Positions 31,680-42,146 of a stretch of DNA of 64,000 nt are shown here, piece after piece (within the stretch, counting starts at the first letter, position 1; every line of letters begins with the position of its first letter). The stretch is from an uncultured Bacteroidales bacterium (lineage in GTDB: Bacteria > Bacteroidota > Bacteroidia > Bacteroidales > UBA932): contig CAMKAJ010000004.1 of NCBI GenBank assembly GCA_946410455.1, positions 1 through 64,000 on the forward strand, given 5' to 3'. The notes beneath the pieces were generated by a model that saw only the letters and a program-made list of their open reading frames with translations, was not told where the DNA came from and did no database searches. The translations under genes and the position numbers were made by a program.

Positions 31680-34600
31680 TAAGTTTCTGCTCCTTCTCGC
31701 TATCCTTCTGCCATGGCCTGTCACCATGGCAGCGCAGGACGCGCAGTGGCAGACGATGCAACTGGACATCCATTCGGGGCTCAGCGACAACTGCGTAAAC
31801 GACGTGCTGGTGGACTCCAGGGGCTTCCTCTGGATAGGGACGAACGCCGGGCTGGACCTGTACGACGGAATCAGCTTGATGACCGTGTCATTCCCCGATA
31901 CGGAGAATCATGTGCGTCCCGTGGTGTTTTCCCTGGCCGAAGATCCTTCAGGCATACTGTGGGCCGGCACCTCCGAGGGCCTGTATTGCATCGACAGGAA
32001 ACTCCTTGAGATGCGCCTGTTTGAAATACCCGGACTCGATGGTTATCCCGCACGTCAGATGTGCTGCAGCAAAAGCGGTTATGTGTGGCTTGCACCCAAG
32101 CGGGAGAATGTTGTCCGTATCGAGACGTCAAGCGGAACGGTGACAACAGTCTCCATAGACGGCACAGCCCTCAGCTGCGATCCTTCAGGCGCCGTTTACA
32201 TCATTTCAAGCGACGGGCGGCTGTATGTCTCCCCCGACGGAGCCTCCGATCCGGAGTGCCTGTACGCCGAACCGGACCTTCCCGCCGGCATTTCGCGCAT
32301 AGCAAGTACGGACAGTCATATTTTCCTTTCGGTCGAAAAGGGCATGGCATATGCATTCGATATGAATGACCGGGAGCTCACGCCGCTTCCCTTCATCAAC
32401 AGGATGAGGGACGCAGTCTCATGTGCGGACGGGGAGATATGGATTGCCGCGCGCGACGGCATACAGGCGCTGGACAGCACTTTTGCCCTTGTGCGCACCA
32501 TACGTCCTTTCCACGACAACTCCATCAGATGCGTATCCGGGGACGGGAATGGCGGAATATGGGCCGGAACGCTTATGGAAGGCCTTGCGCATATCTCTCC
32601 GGACAAAGTCCAATACCGGCACTACAGCGATTCCTTCGCCGGAGGCCGCTTCAAGGCACGTGATTTTGCCGAAACTCCGGACGGACTGATCTGGATCGGC
32701 ACGGACACCCGGGGCCTTCTCTGCCTGGATTATCAAAAAGGCGGAGAGCATGCAGTGCGGCAGTTCTTCCCGGGACGCAACGTCACCGGACTTCTGGCCG
32801 AAGGGAGCAAGTTATGGGTAGGTACCATAGATGAAGACCTTCCGGTTACACTTATTGATACCGGAACAGGAAAGAGAACCGCCTATCCTCAGGCCGGGAA
32901 ATCGGCATACTCATTCTGCCGCGACCTGTCAGGCAGGCTATGGATAGGCGGCAAAGACAGTTTCGTCGTCGGCAGGGACAAGCCGGACGGCAGTTTCATC
33001 CGCCAGATTTTCGTCCCCTGCGAACAGGTCTCCCGTATCATCTGCACATCGGACGGAAACATATGGGTTGCCAGCATCAGCGGACAGGTATTCCGCTACA
33101 AAGAGTATTCACTTTCGACTTACAGGATTCCGACATCCAACATCCTGACCGACATCTCAGAAGACGGGCATGGTCGGGTGTTTGCTACATCCGAAGGCGG
33201 CGGACTATGGGAATTCAATCCGGTCCGTGATTCTTTCCAGCCCGTCGGAGCAGCGGAAACCAGGCTTCTGAAAATTGCCAGGCCCCACGGCAGCGACCTT
33301 CTCTGGATCACCGGGGCCCATGGGATGCACATCCTCAACCCTGCTGACGGCAGGCAGCTGCCCATGATTCCCATCGACGCCCTCGGAATAGACAGTTTCA
33401 ATTACTCATCGAACTTCATTTCTTCCGACGGGACGCTCTACGCTGGCACGTCGGACGGCTTCATATCCTTCTCCGCCAGACGGATGACGGAGGCGCCCGG
33501 GCACATAAACGCACCGGTCTTTTCCTCCCTGCACATCCTGTCGTCCGCAGGTAAAGGAGACGGCGCAAGTTTTTTCCGCCCGTCCTCTCTCAACATCGGC
33601 AGGAGCGCCCGTTCATTCGAAGTGAACGTTTCGTCGCTGGATTACAGCAGGTTCCCCAGTAAGGAGCTGTTCTGGAAAATAGACGGAGTCAACGGATGGC
33701 AGCCTGTCAGGAACGGCAGTTTCACGGTTTATGACCTGTCTCCGGGAAGGTGGGACCTCAAAGTGAAGGCGCTTTCGCTTTCCGGAGCGGAGAGCCCGGA
33801 GACTGTGCTGTCGCTGAGAGTCCAGCCGCCGCTGCTGCTCAGTCCGGGCGCTTTCCTCGTGTATCTTATCCTTTTCCTGCTGTCCATCTACGGGATATCC
33901 ACACTCTCCGACCGCCGCGCCAAGGCAAAGGCCGCCAGGGAGCATGAGCGCAAGCTGCTGGAATCCAAGATGGAATTCCTCACATCCATAGCTCACGAAA
34001 TCAGAACCCCGCTTTCTCTGGTACAGATACCTTTGGAAGCTCTTATCCGCAAGTTTTCCAGCTCCGCAGATGGCTCTGTGCAGGAAAACCTGGACATAAT
34101 GAGGCGCAATTCGCTCAAGCTCACCGTTCTCATTAACGAACTCCTGGACTTCCGCAAGCTTACAGATTCCACATTCCAGATGCACCCTGAGTTTCTGGAC
34201 ATCCGGAGTATAGCCAAGGATGCGCACCGCCGCTTCCTGCCCATGTTCCTGCAGGAAGGGAAGAGCCTGGAACTCAGCCTCCCGGAGGTGCCGGTTTACA
34301 GTGAAACGGACGTCCGCTCCCTCGGCCGCATCTTCGACAACCTCCTTTCCAATGCCCTCAAGTATTCTGAGCACCGCTCGTCCGTAGTACTGTCCGTCAA
34401 GGGCCAGGACGCGGTAGTGAGTGTGGAAAACGACGGCCCGGTACTCCCCGAAAACGTGCGCGAAGAGATATTCAAGCCGTTCTACCGCTACGGAGACAGC
34501 GCCTCCGCGAACGTGGAAGGAACAGGGCTCGGCCTTTCGACAAGCCGTCAGTTCGCATCGCTGCTCGGAGGCTCCCTGACGATGGACGACGACCTGTCCG

Positions 34601-35460
34601 TCAACAGGTTCATATTTACAATTCCCGTGTCTTCGGAAGCCTCTCAGCCATCCGGGCCGATCAGCGTCAGCACCAAGGACAAGTCCATAATGGTGGTCGA
34701 GGACGACAGGGACATGGCGCGGGTCATCGGGGATATTCTCAGCGAGTCGTATGACATAATGCATGCGTCCAACGGCCGCCAGGCCCTTGACAAGATAGAG
34801 GCTGGCGCGTCTCCAACGCTGGTCGTTTCGGACGTGATAATGCCGGAAATGGATGGAATTGCCCTCACGAAGGCCCTGAAGGGCAATCTGGCCACAAGCC
34901 ATATACCGGTCATCCTGCTTTCGGCGGAGGTGCCGGACGTGTTCATGCAGGAAAGCCTCGAAGGCGGGGCGGACGCATATCTGGAGAAGCCGTTTTCGCC
35001 GAAAAAACTGCGCAGCACCGTTGACAACCTCATCGAAAACCGCAAGCGCATCTACGAATTCTATATATCTTCGCTTCCGTCTGACGGAGAACTGCCTTCC
35101 GGAAGGGTTTCCGCCCAGGAGCAGAAGTTCCTGCGCAGCATCCAGGAGTATGTTTCGGCCAATCTGCACAGGAACATCACCCTGGACGACCTTGCCGAAG
35201 TCGTGTGCCTGTCTCCTTCCACCCTGTACAAAAAAATGAAGGATTATGCCGGACTTGCACCAATGGAATACGTGATGAAAGTACGCCTTCACAGGGCAGT
35301 GGAACTGCTTAAGGATGATTCCGTATCGGTACAGGAAGTGGCTTCCGCCGTTGGCTTCAACACCCATTCCTTCTTCTCGGAGTGTTTCAAGCGTGAATTC
35401 GGCATGACGCCGCGCCAATGGAGACTGCGTAACGTAGCCAAAGGACAGAATATCAAATGA
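31669..35460 (+). CDS. Hybrid two-component system regulator
   Basis: A 1263-residue one-protein signalling system. The signal peptide is followed by a periplasmic sensor of Reg_prop beta-propeller repeats (about 25-620; SRGFLWIGTNAGLDLYDG, GILWAGTSEGLYCID, NIWVASISGQV) and a YYY-type beta sandwich (about 640-715; LDYSRFPSKELFWKIDGV). One membrane segment spans about 724-745. Histidine kinase HisKA has the phospho-His in SIAHEIRTPLSL (about 775), and HATPase motifs include DNLLSNALKYS and GTGLGLS. The receiver domain has the phospho-Asp in VSDVIMPEMDG (about 1053). An AraC-type HTH pair ends the protein (about 1160-1260). Such regulators bind an oligosaccharide in the periplasm and activate their own utilization locus, so it very likely controls the SusC/D genes downstream. 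Confidence 0.96.
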   Translation: MLNNKFLLLLAILLPWPVTMAAQDAQWQTMQLDIHSGLSDNCVNDVLVDSRGFLWIGTNAGLDLYDGISLMTVSFPDTENHVRPVVFSLAEDPSGILWAGTSEGLYCIDRKLLEMRLFEIPGLDGYPARQMCCSKSGYVWLAPKRENVVRIETSSGTVTTVSIDGTALSCDPSGAVYIISSDGRLYVSPDGASDPECLYAEPDLPAGISRIASTDSHIFLSVEKGMAYAFDMNDRELTPLPFINRMRDAVSCADGEIWIAARDGIQALDSTFALVRTIRPFHDNSIRCVSGDGNGGIWAGTLMEGLAHISPDKVQYRHYSDSFAGGRFKARDFAETPDGLIWIGTDTRGLLCLDYQKGGEHAVRQFFPGRNVTGLLAEGSKLWVGTIDEDLPVTLIDTGTGKRTAYPQAGKSAYSFCRDLSGRLWIGGKDSFVVGRDKPDGSFIRQIFVPCEQVSRIICTSDGNIWVASISGQVFRYKEYSLSTYRIPTSNILTDISEDGHGRVFATSEGGGLWEFNPVRDSFQPVGAAETRLLKIARPHGSDLLWITGAHGMHILNPADGRQLPMIPIDALGIDSFNYSSNFISSDGTLYAGTSDGFISFSARRMTEAPGHINAPVFSSLHILSSAGKGDGASFFRPSSLNIGRSARSFEVNVSSLDYSRFPSKELFWKIDGVNGWQPVRNGSFTVYDLSPGRWDLKVKALSLSGAESPETVLSLRVQPPLLLSPGAFLVYLILFLLSIYGISTLSDRRAKAKAAREHERKLLESKMEFLTSIAHEIRTPLSLVQIPLEALIRKFSSSADGSVQENLDIMRRNSLKLTVLINELLDFRKLTDSTFQMHPEFLDIRSIAKDAHRRFLPMFLQEGKSLELSLPEVPVYSETDVRSLGRIFDNLLSNALKYSEHRSSVVLSVKGQDAVVSVENDGPVLPENVREEIFKPFYRYGDSASANVEGTGLGLSTSRQFASLLGGSLTMDDDLSVNRFIFTIPVSSEASQPSGPISVSTKDKSIMVVEDDRDMARVIGDILSESYDIMHASNGRQALDKIEAGASPTLVVSDVIMPEMDGIALTKALKGNLATSHIPVILLSAEVPDVFMQESLEGGADAYLEKPFSPKKLRSTVDNLIENRKRIYEFYISSLPSDGELPSGRVSAQEQKFLRSIQEYVSANLHRNITLDDLAEVVCLSPSTLYKKMKDYAGLAPMEYVMKVRLHRAVELLKDDSVSVQEVASAVGFNTHSFFSECFKREFGMTPRQWRLRNVAKGQNIK

Positions 35461-36953
35461 TTATAAAGAAACTGCAAATATTGTTGTTGGTTTGCTCAGC
35501 CCTTCTGGCCGGAGGGTGCAGGGAAAAGGCAGAAGCCGGGATTCCCACTCCCGTGTTTGACGCCAGGCCTGAATACGTCGACTTTTACCGGACAGCCTGG
35601 GAGCAGGCAAAGGCCCATATCAAATATCAGCCTGGCCTCGTACAGCCTCTGTACATGGACGAGGGATTCCGGGACGAGGCGATCTGGATCTGGGATTCGG
35701 AGTTCATGGTCCTGTTCTGCAAATACGCCCCGAAGGTTTTCCCCGGCATCCAGACGCTCGACAATTTCTATTACACCCTCCACGAGAATGCGGGATCCCC
35801 TCTAAGCGTATGGCACCCGGACAATCCCCCTTTCTTTGCTTGGGTGGAGAACGACTACTACAAATTCACCGGCGACAAAGCCCATATCAAGGAGCTGATC
35901 AGCGAAAAGCAGTTCCTCCAGAAGCATTTCGAGCTGTTCAACACCATGAAGCCCGGGACGGAATTCCCTTTCCCGATTTGCAATATAGGCATTGCCGTAG
36001 AATATAAGGGCATAGGCTACAACTGGAACAGTTGGCAGAGCGGCATGGACAATACGCCCAGAAAGAGGGAGATGCCGTTGTTCTGGGTGGATGCCATCTC
36101 GCAGCAGGCCCTGTCGGCCCTCTATATCTCCCGCCTTGCCCGGGTCGCCGGGGATAAAGTCGTGGAGCAGGAATACAAAGAAAGGTATGAGGAGCTGAAG
36201 GAGAAGGTGAACAAGTACTACTGGGACGAAGAAGACGGCTGCTACTACGACATACGGGAGGGAGACCTCTCCAGGACGCATATCCTCACGCCCGCATCCT
36301 TCTGGCCTATGCTTGCGGAAATCCCCTCGCAGGAGCAGGCGGAGGCCATGGTCAAGTTCGCCCTGCAGGACAACAAACTCGGAGGCGCCGTACCATGGAC
36401 GTCCGTCGCACGGGACGATGTTGATTTCGACCCGGACGGGAACTACTGGAGGGGCTCCATGTGGCTCCCGACTGCCTACATGGGCATCAGGGCTCTCGAA
36501 AAATATGGCTTTTTCGAGCAGGCCGACAGCACCGCCGAGGTCATCCTCGAGCATATGTGGCAAACTTATTCGCAGTATGAGCCTCACACTATCTGGGAGT
36601 GTTACAACCCCACGAAGCCCGAGCCCGCCAGCAAGGTTACCAGCGCATCCACCAGGGTCAAGAGCGTCAAGGCCGATTTCTGCGGCTGGTCGGCCCTCGG
36701 GCCCATATCGCTCTTCATAGAGAACGTCCTGGGTTTCTACGACGTCGATGCCCCTACGGCCACCGTACGCTGGAACTTGCACCAGAACTGCAGGCACGGC
36801 ATAGAGAAACTCAGCTTCGGAAACACAGTCACCGACATACTCTATGAGGACGGCGTAGTGACTGTCAGAGCCAACCGTCCCTATACCCTTTACATCAACG
36901 GCACCCGCTACGCCATACACCGCGGCAAGAACAAAATTCACCCGGCAAAATAA
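35457..36953 (+). CDS. GH63-like (MGH1-type) alpha-glycosidase, lipoprotein
   Basis: A 498-residue lipoprotein (LLLVCSALLAGGC, Cys near 21). The (alpha/alpha)6 barrel is recognised by MDEGFRDEAIWIWDSEFM, NWNSWQSGMDNTPR (about 190-203, the conserved GxDNxPR loop with the candidate acid Asp), FWVDAISQQALSALYISRLA, YYDIREGDLSRTHILTPASFWPML, and YWRGSMWLPTAYMGIRALEKYGF. Relatives act on alpha-glucosides, alpha-mannosides or mannosylglycerate; specificity is unknown here. It overlaps the regulator stop (ATGA) and precedes susC after an 84-bp gap with a promoter. Confidence 0.85.
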   Translation: MIIKKLQILLLVCSALLAGGCREKAEAGIPTPVFDARPEYVDFYRTAWEQAKAHIKYQPGLVQPLYMDEGFRDEAIWIWDSEFMVLFCKYAPKVFPGIQTLDNFYYTLHENAGSPLSVWHPDNPPFFAWVENDYYKFTGDKAHIKELISEKQFLQKHFELFNTMKPGTEFPFPICNIGIAVEYKGIGYNWNSWQSGMDNTPRKREMPLFWVDAISQQALSALYISRLARVAGDKVVEQEYKERYEELKEKVNKYYWDEEDGCYYDIREGDLSRTHILTPASFWPMLAEIPSQEQAEAMVKFALQDNKLGGAVPWTSVARDDVDFDPDGNYWRGSMWLPTAYMGIRALEKYGFFEQADSTAEVILEHMWQTYSQYEPHTIWECYNPTKPEPASKVTSASTRVKSVKADFCGWSALGPISLFIENVLGFYDVDAPTATVRWNLHQNCRHGIEKLSFGNTVTDILYEDGVVTVRANRPYTLYINGTRYAIHRGKNKIHPAK

Positions 36954-37008
36954 TAATTACTTGCAATTGTCGGAAACATCGGCGTATTATAAACGTCCGC
37001 GACCGAAC

Positions 37009-37016
37009 TATCTTTG
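37009..37016 (+). promoter_or_regulatory. -7 box TATCTTTG upstream of susC-like gene
   Basis: A perfect TAnnTTTG match, 21 bp before the ATG at 37038, in the only gap of the locus large enough for a promoter. The regulator's AraC domain would be expected to bind just upstream. Confidence 0.6.
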
Positions 37017-37037
37017 TAAAAAGATATTCCGGATTAT

Positions 37038-40000
37038 ATGAGACGTTTAGCGTTAACACTGTTTTTCTCTCTCCTCGCCGTTGCAGGCTTCTCCCAGGAG
37101 ATCACCCTCACGGGCGTCGTAAAGGACGCTGTCACCGGCGAACCGGTAATCGGAGCCGGCGTAATTGTGAGGGGTGCATCAGGCGGGACCGTCACTTCCA
37201 TCGACGGAGAATTCTCGATTGCCGCGTCCATCGGCAAGGAAATAGTCATTTCGTCCCTGGGATACAAAGACTACACCTTCAAGGTCACGGGCCCCGGCCC
37301 CATGGAAATCCAGATGTCCTCATCGTCAGAATTTCTGGACGAAGTGGTCGTCGTGGGCTACGGTACCACCAAACGCGCCAACCTTACAGGCGCTGTCGAC
37401 CAGGTGACTTCGGAGGTGTTCTCCGGGCGTCCTTCCTCCAATACCACACAGATGCTGGTGGGAGCGATCCCCAACCTGAACATCACGCTGTCAGACGGCA
37501 AGCCAAGCCGCACTGCGGACTACAACATCCGAGGTGCTACTTCCGTGGGCGGCGGCGGAAGCGCGCTGGTGCTGATTGACGGAGTCGAGGGCGACCCCTC
37601 CCTGCTCAACCCCGACGACATCGAGAGCGTCTCGGTCTTGAAGGATGCCGCATCGGCGTCCATCTACGGTTCGCGGGCCACGTTCGGCGTCGTGCTCATC
37701 ACCACCAAGAGCGCTTCTCCGGAAGCAGGTAAGTTCAACTTCAGTTATAACGAAAACATATCATTCCTCTCGCCCACCAACCTTCCGAACATAGTTGATG
37801 ACGGATATGTATATGCTTGCTTGTTCAGGGATTCGTACTACAACTACCAGGGAACCATGCCGTCCGGCTTCAATTCTCTCATGGATTTTTCCCAGGCCTG
37901 GCTGGACGAGTTCCTCCGCCGCAAGCAGAAGGGCATCAAGGAGGAAGTGGACATCGACGAGAGCGGGCGGTATGTCTATTACGGCAACACGAACTACTAC
38001 AAGGTCATATACAAGCCGTATACGATGGCCAGGACCCACAACATCTCGGCCAGCGGCACTTCAGGAAAAATCGACTATTATCTTTCCGGTCGCGTCTATA
38101 AGTACGACGGCATCCTGAATTTCAACCCCGATACATATTTCACATCGGCGCTCAGGTCAAAGATAACCGCCCGTCCGTTCGAATGGCTGAAAATATGGGA
38201 AAACCTTTCGTTTAACTATGACAAGAACCATATCCCTGCCAACCACAACCAGAACAACTCCGGCCAATTCCTGCGCAGCATTCAGGATGTCGGTTTCGTC
38301 TGTTTCCCCATTTGGAACCCCGATGGCACCTTCACCAAGAGCGGTGCCAGGGCAATCGGCGGTCTGGTGACAGGAAAGAACTACACCGACAAGCTCCGCA
38401 ACACCCTCTCCTCCACGACGGGACTCCGGGCCGAGTTCTTCGACAAGTCGCTGCGCCTGAATACTGATTTCTCCGTCAAGACCAATTGGGAAAACCAATT
38501 CAAGAAGAATACGATGGTCTGCTATAGCGAGGCCCCCGGGGAGATCACCTGGGTCGGAACTCCCGGCGTGAACGACTATATCCAGGAAACCTGGTTCAAG
38601 AGCCTGTACATGTCTACCAACGCTTATGCGGAATACGGAAATATTTGGAATGCGAAGCATGATTTCAAGGCGCTTGTAGGTTTCAACTGGGAGTCGTATG
38701 CCAGCAAAACCTTCCAGATGCTGCGTTACGGTCTCATTTCCGAAGATGTCGAGTCCATCAATATGGCGATGGGCGACAACTTCTCCGAATATTCTTACGA
38801 GGGAAAGTGGAAAAGCGCCGGTTTGTTCGCAAGGATTAACTATGCGTTCGATGAGCGTTACCTTCTTGAACTGAACGGCCGTTATGACGGTTCTTCCAAA
38901 TTCCCCACGAACCAGCAATGGGGCTTCTTCCCTTCGGCTTCGGCCGCCTGGAGAGTGTCCAAGGAGCCTTGGTGGCGCATCAGAAATTCCATAATCTCGA
39001 GCCTCAAGCTGCGCGCCTCCTGGGGCGAACTCGGCAACGGTAACGTCTCGGAGTATTCGTTTATTGAGCGCTTCGGTTTCTCCAACCTCAGCAACGTCAT
39101 CGACGGTCAGGGGAAAAGGCGCATCACGAACGTTCCCAGTCCGATTCCCGACAACCTTACATGGGAGACATCCCGCACGATAGACGGCGGAATCGACATA
39201 GGCTTCTACAACGGCAAGATCAACTTTACCGGAGATTATTACGTCCGCAACACCCTGAACATGTACACCGTGGGCCCGAAACTGCCTGACACCTTCGGCA
39301 CCAGCGCTCCCAAAGGCAATTACGCCGACCTGGTCACCCGCGGCTTCGAGCTCTCCCTAAGCTATGACGACTCCTTCCAGCTTGCCGGGAAACCTTTCAA
39401 CTACGGCCTAAGGGCCACCCTGGCAGACAACCGTTCCTTCATCACCCGTTACAACAACCCTTCGAAAGAGCTCAGCGATTATTACGAAGGGCAGGAAATC
39501 GGAGAGATATGGGGATATAAGTTCGTCGGTTTCTTTGAAAGCCAGGAACAGATAGACAATTACTACGGCCCAGGAGACCCTTACGTCAACAAGATTATCC
39601 AATATAACAACGGATACGTATCCAAACCGGGCGATGTGATTCTCGAGGACAGGAACGGCAACCATCAGGTTGATAAGGGCGCCCAGACTGCCGATGACCC
39701 TGGCGACCTGGTCGTCATTGGCAACAAGCACCCGCGGTTCCCTTACTCCCTTTCCCTCAATATGGAGTGGAACGGCTTCTTCGCCTCGGCGATGTTCCAG
39801 GGCATCGGCAAGCAGGACTGGTATCCGAGCGGCGAATCCATCATCTGGGGCCAGTACCACAGACCTTACGGCAACGCCCTGGCCTGGACCGTCAACAACG
39901 CATGGACTCCGGAAAATCCGGATTCGTTCCTTCCCAAGTACAGCGGATACTACCGCATCTTCTTTACAAGCCAGCACAAGGTAGACCGCTATATCATGGA

Positions 40001-40274
40001 CGCTTCTTACTTCCGCCTGCAGAATCTCCAGGTTGGCTGGAACCTTCCTCGAAGCTGGGTCAGCAAGATAGGCATGAGCGGAATCAGCATCTATTTCTCA
40101 GGTGAGAACCTCTACACCTGGGCTCCTCTCTACCGGCTTACTACCGACGTGGATGTGGTCACGGCGACCCATGGTTCCGACGTGGACCTCGGAAACGGCG
40201 TTGACAACTTTGGCGACGGCAACAGCCTTACTTCTCTGCGTACATTCTCACTGGGTATAACCATCAAAATCTGA
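37038..40274 (+). CDS. SusC/RagA-family TonB-dependent outer membrane transporter
   Basis: A 1078-residue protein with signal peptide (FFSLLAVAGFSQ). An N-terminal carboxypeptidase-regulatory-like domain (about 20-95; ITLTGVVKDAVTGEPVIGAGVIVRG) is followed by the TonB-box region (LDEVVVVGYGTTKRANLTGAV), the plug (ADYNIRGATSVGGGGSALVLIDGVEGD, IESVSVLKDAASASIYGSRATFGVVLITTK), and a 22-strand barrel ending TFSLGITIKI. With the SusD partner 5 bp downstream it imports oligosaccharides across the outer membrane using TonB/ExbBD energy. Plug and barrel are complete. Confidence 0.97.
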   Translation: MRRLALTLFFSLLAVAGFSQEITLTGVVKDAVTGEPVIGAGVIVRGASGGTVTSIDGEFSIAASIGKEIVISSLGYKDYTFKVTGPGPMEIQMSSSSEFLDEVVVVGYGTTKRANLTGAVDQVTSEVFSGRPSSNTTQMLVGAIPNLNITLSDGKPSRTADYNIRGATSVGGGGSALVLIDGVEGDPSLLNPDDIESVSVLKDAASASIYGSRATFGVVLITTKSASPEAGKFNFSYNENISFLSPTNLPNIVDDGYVYACLFRDSYYNYQGTMPSGFNSLMDFSQAWLDEFLRRKQKGIKEEVDIDESGRYVYYGNTNYYKVIYKPYTMARTHNISASGTSGKIDYYLSGRVYKYDGILNFNPDTYFTSALRSKITARPFEWLKIWENLSFNYDKNHIPANHNQNNSGQFLRSIQDVGFVCFPIWNPDGTFTKSGARAIGGLVTGKNYTDKLRNTLSSTTGLRAEFFDKSLRLNTDFSVKTNWENQFKKNTMVCYSEAPGEITWVGTPGVNDYIQETWFKSLYMSTNAYAEYGNIWNAKHDFKALVGFNWESYASKTFQMLRYGLISEDVESINMAMGDNFSEYSYEGKWKSAGLFARINYAFDERYLLELNGRYDGSSKFPTNQQWGFFPSASAAWRVSKEPWWRIRNSIISSLKLRASWGELGNGNVSEYSFIERFGFSNLSNVIDGQGKRRITNVPSPIPDNLTWETSRTIDGGIDIGFYNGKINFTGDYYVRNTLNMYTVGPKLPDTFGTSAPKGNYADLVTRGFELSLSYDDSFQLAGKPFNYGLRATLADNRSFITRYNNPSKELSDYYEGQEIGEIWGYKFVGFFESQEQIDNYYGPGDPYVNKIIQYNNGYVSKPGDVILEDRNGNHQVDKGAQTADDPGDLVVIGNKHPRFPYSLSLNMEWNGFFASAMFQGIGKQDWYPSGESIIWGQYHRPYGNALAWTVNNAWTPENPDSFLPKYSGYYRIFFTSQHKVDRYIMDASYFRLQNLQVGWNLPRSWVSKIGMSGISIYFSGENLYTWAPLYRLTTDVDVVTATHGSDVDLGNGVDNFGDGNSLTSLRTFSLGITIKI

Positions 40275-40279
40275 CGGAT

Positions 40280-42130
40280 ATGAAAAAGTACAGGATATTT
40301 CTCATCTGCGCGTCAATAGCGCTGAGTTTCTCTTCCTGCTCCCTGGTGGAGATGCCGATAACATCCGGCAACAGGTCCATTATCTTCGGCTCCGCATCGG
40401 GCCTGGAGTCATATTCGTTGTCGTTCTACCAGCAGCTACCTTCCCTAAGCAGCCTGAGCGCGAGGGAGGGCTCCACCGACTATGGTGTGGCAAAGAACGT
40501 AAGCCAGTTCTATACCGCCACATACAGCGCCGAGACGCCCACGTCCTGGGGTTGGGGCAACCTCCGCAAGGTAAATTACTTCATAGACGGCATACATAGC
40601 GACGACTGCACCGTTACCCAGGCAGACAAAGACCACTACGAAGGCCTCGCCCGCTGGTTCAGGGCATATTTCTATTACGACAAGCTCTTCACTTACGGAG
40701 GTGTGCCCTGGTTCGACCATTGCCTGAACAATGACGATCTGGACGAGATGTACAAGAACCGCGATCCCCGCGACACCATCATCACCCACATAATCAAGGA
40801 TTTGGATTTTGCTGCGGAACATATACGCACAGAGTCATCCATAGGCAATACACGAATCTCGAAGAATGCCGCATATGCGCTCAAGAGCCGCGCCTGCCTA
40901 TGGGAAGCTTCGTGGCGCAAGTACCATAATATAGAGACCTCTCAATGGTCTGCCGAGGCGCTATACCGTCTGGCTGCCGAGGCGGCAAAGGCCGTCATGA
41001 ACGATCCGCTGGTCAAGCTCAATACTACGATATGCGCCGATGCATATATGACAAACAACCCTTCCCTCGGAGCCTACCGCAGCCTTTTCTACTCCAAAGA
41101 GCCAATGACGGACGAGGTCATTCTCGGAGTCCAGGCATCCTTGACCGACCTTGTGACAGGAGATGCCAACTGGTATTGGAATTCGGCCACCTACGGGGAC
41201 TGCATGTGTATGTCCAGAGCCTTTGTCTTCACTTACCTGTGCACCGACGGAACCCCGTTTACCGACAAGCCCAAGTACAAGGCCATCAGCTTCATAAACG
41301 AATTCAGCGGGCGTGACGAAAGGCTTGCCCAGACCGTCAAAGGCCCACGCTATGAAATAGCTGGCGGAGGATGGAGAGACCGCAGGCCTAATATAGTCGA
41401 CGGTGTCGCAATCACCGGATACCAGGTAATTAAGTTTGTCGAAGACGCTACTGCCAAGAACGGCACGAGCAAGAACGAAAACAGCCTCCCCGTCATACGT
41501 TTTGCCGAGGTGCTGTTGAATTATGCCGAGGCCATGGCGGAACTGGGAGAGCTCAGCGATGCCGACTGGGCAAACACCATAGGTGCCCTGCGCCTTAGGG
41601 CCGGTTTCCAGGACAAGGCGGGAGTTACTTCTTCCAAGCCTACCAAGATCGATTCATACCTGAAGGATACCTTCTACCCCGACATCAACGACCCTGTCAT
41701 CCTCGAAATCCGTAGGGAAAGGGCTATAGAATTGGTCTTCGAGGGCTTCCGCTCCGACGACCTCAAGCGCTGGAAGGAAGGCAAAAACTTCGAGCGCGTC
41801 CCTTGGACCGGACTGCATGTCCCCACGCTGGACGCTCAGTTCGACGTTAACTACGATGATACAAAGGACTTCTATTTTACATACAAAGAGTATGGAGAAG
41901 TCCCTTCTTACGCGCAGAACAAGTTCGTCCACGTATATCCCGACGACTCTCCCGAGCAGGGGCTCCGACTTGACGAAAACCCTGACGGCGGTTATGATCC
42001 CCGCTACGAGGTCATCGTAAAACGCAAATGGTTCGACGATGACCGGCAGTACCTGTATCCTATCCCCGCCGAGGTAATTCGCGAGTATAATAACCGTGGT
42101 TATAAACTGGACCAGAATCCCGGATGGTAA
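40280..42130 (+). CDS. SusD/RagB-family glycan-binding lipoprotein
   Basis: A 616-residue surface lipoprotein (FLICASIALSFSSC). The family's TPR-like helical scaffold is visible: YYEGLARWFRAYFYYDKLFTYGGVPW, AYALKSRACLWEASWRKYHN, SLPVIRFAEVLLNYAEAMAELG, and the C-terminal DPVILEIRRERAIELVFEGFRSDDLKRW followed by QYLYPIPAEVI. It caps the SusC barrel and binds the incoming glycan. It is adjacent to susC with a 5-bp gap. Confidence 0.97.
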   Translation: MKKYRIFLICASIALSFSSCSLVEMPITSGNRSIIFGSASGLESYSLSFYQQLPSLSSLSAREGSTDYGVAKNVSQFYTATYSAETPTSWGWGNLRKVNYFIDGIHSDDCTVTQADKDHYEGLARWFRAYFYYDKLFTYGGVPWFDHCLNNDDLDEMYKNRDPRDTIITHIIKDLDFAAEHIRTESSIGNTRISKNAAYALKSRACLWEASWRKYHNIETSQWSAEALYRLAAEAAKAVMNDPLVKLNTTICADAYMTNNPSLGAYRSLFYSKEPMTDEVILGVQASLTDLVTGDANWYWNSATYGDCMCMSRAFVFTYLCTDGTPFTDKPKYKAISFINEFSGRDERLAQTVKGPRYEIAGGGWRDRRPNIVDGVAITGYQVIKFVEDATAKNGTSKNENSLPVIRFAEVLLNYAEAMAELGELSDADWANTIGALRLRAGFQDKAGVTSSKPTKIDSYLKDTFYPDINDPVILEIRRERAIELVFEGFRSDDLKRWKEGKNFERVPWTGLHVPTLDAQFDVNYDDTKDFYFTYKEYGEVPSYAQNKFVHVYPDDSPEQGLRLDENPDGGYDPRYEVIVKRKWFDDDRQYLYPIPAEVIREYNNRGYKLDQNPGW

Positions 42131-42146
42131 GAAATAACGACAAGCA

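Noticed and set aside
33613..35418. 601-residue minus-strand ORF across the hybrid regulator
   Set aside because: Shadow of the kinase, receiver and AraC domains on the plus strand.
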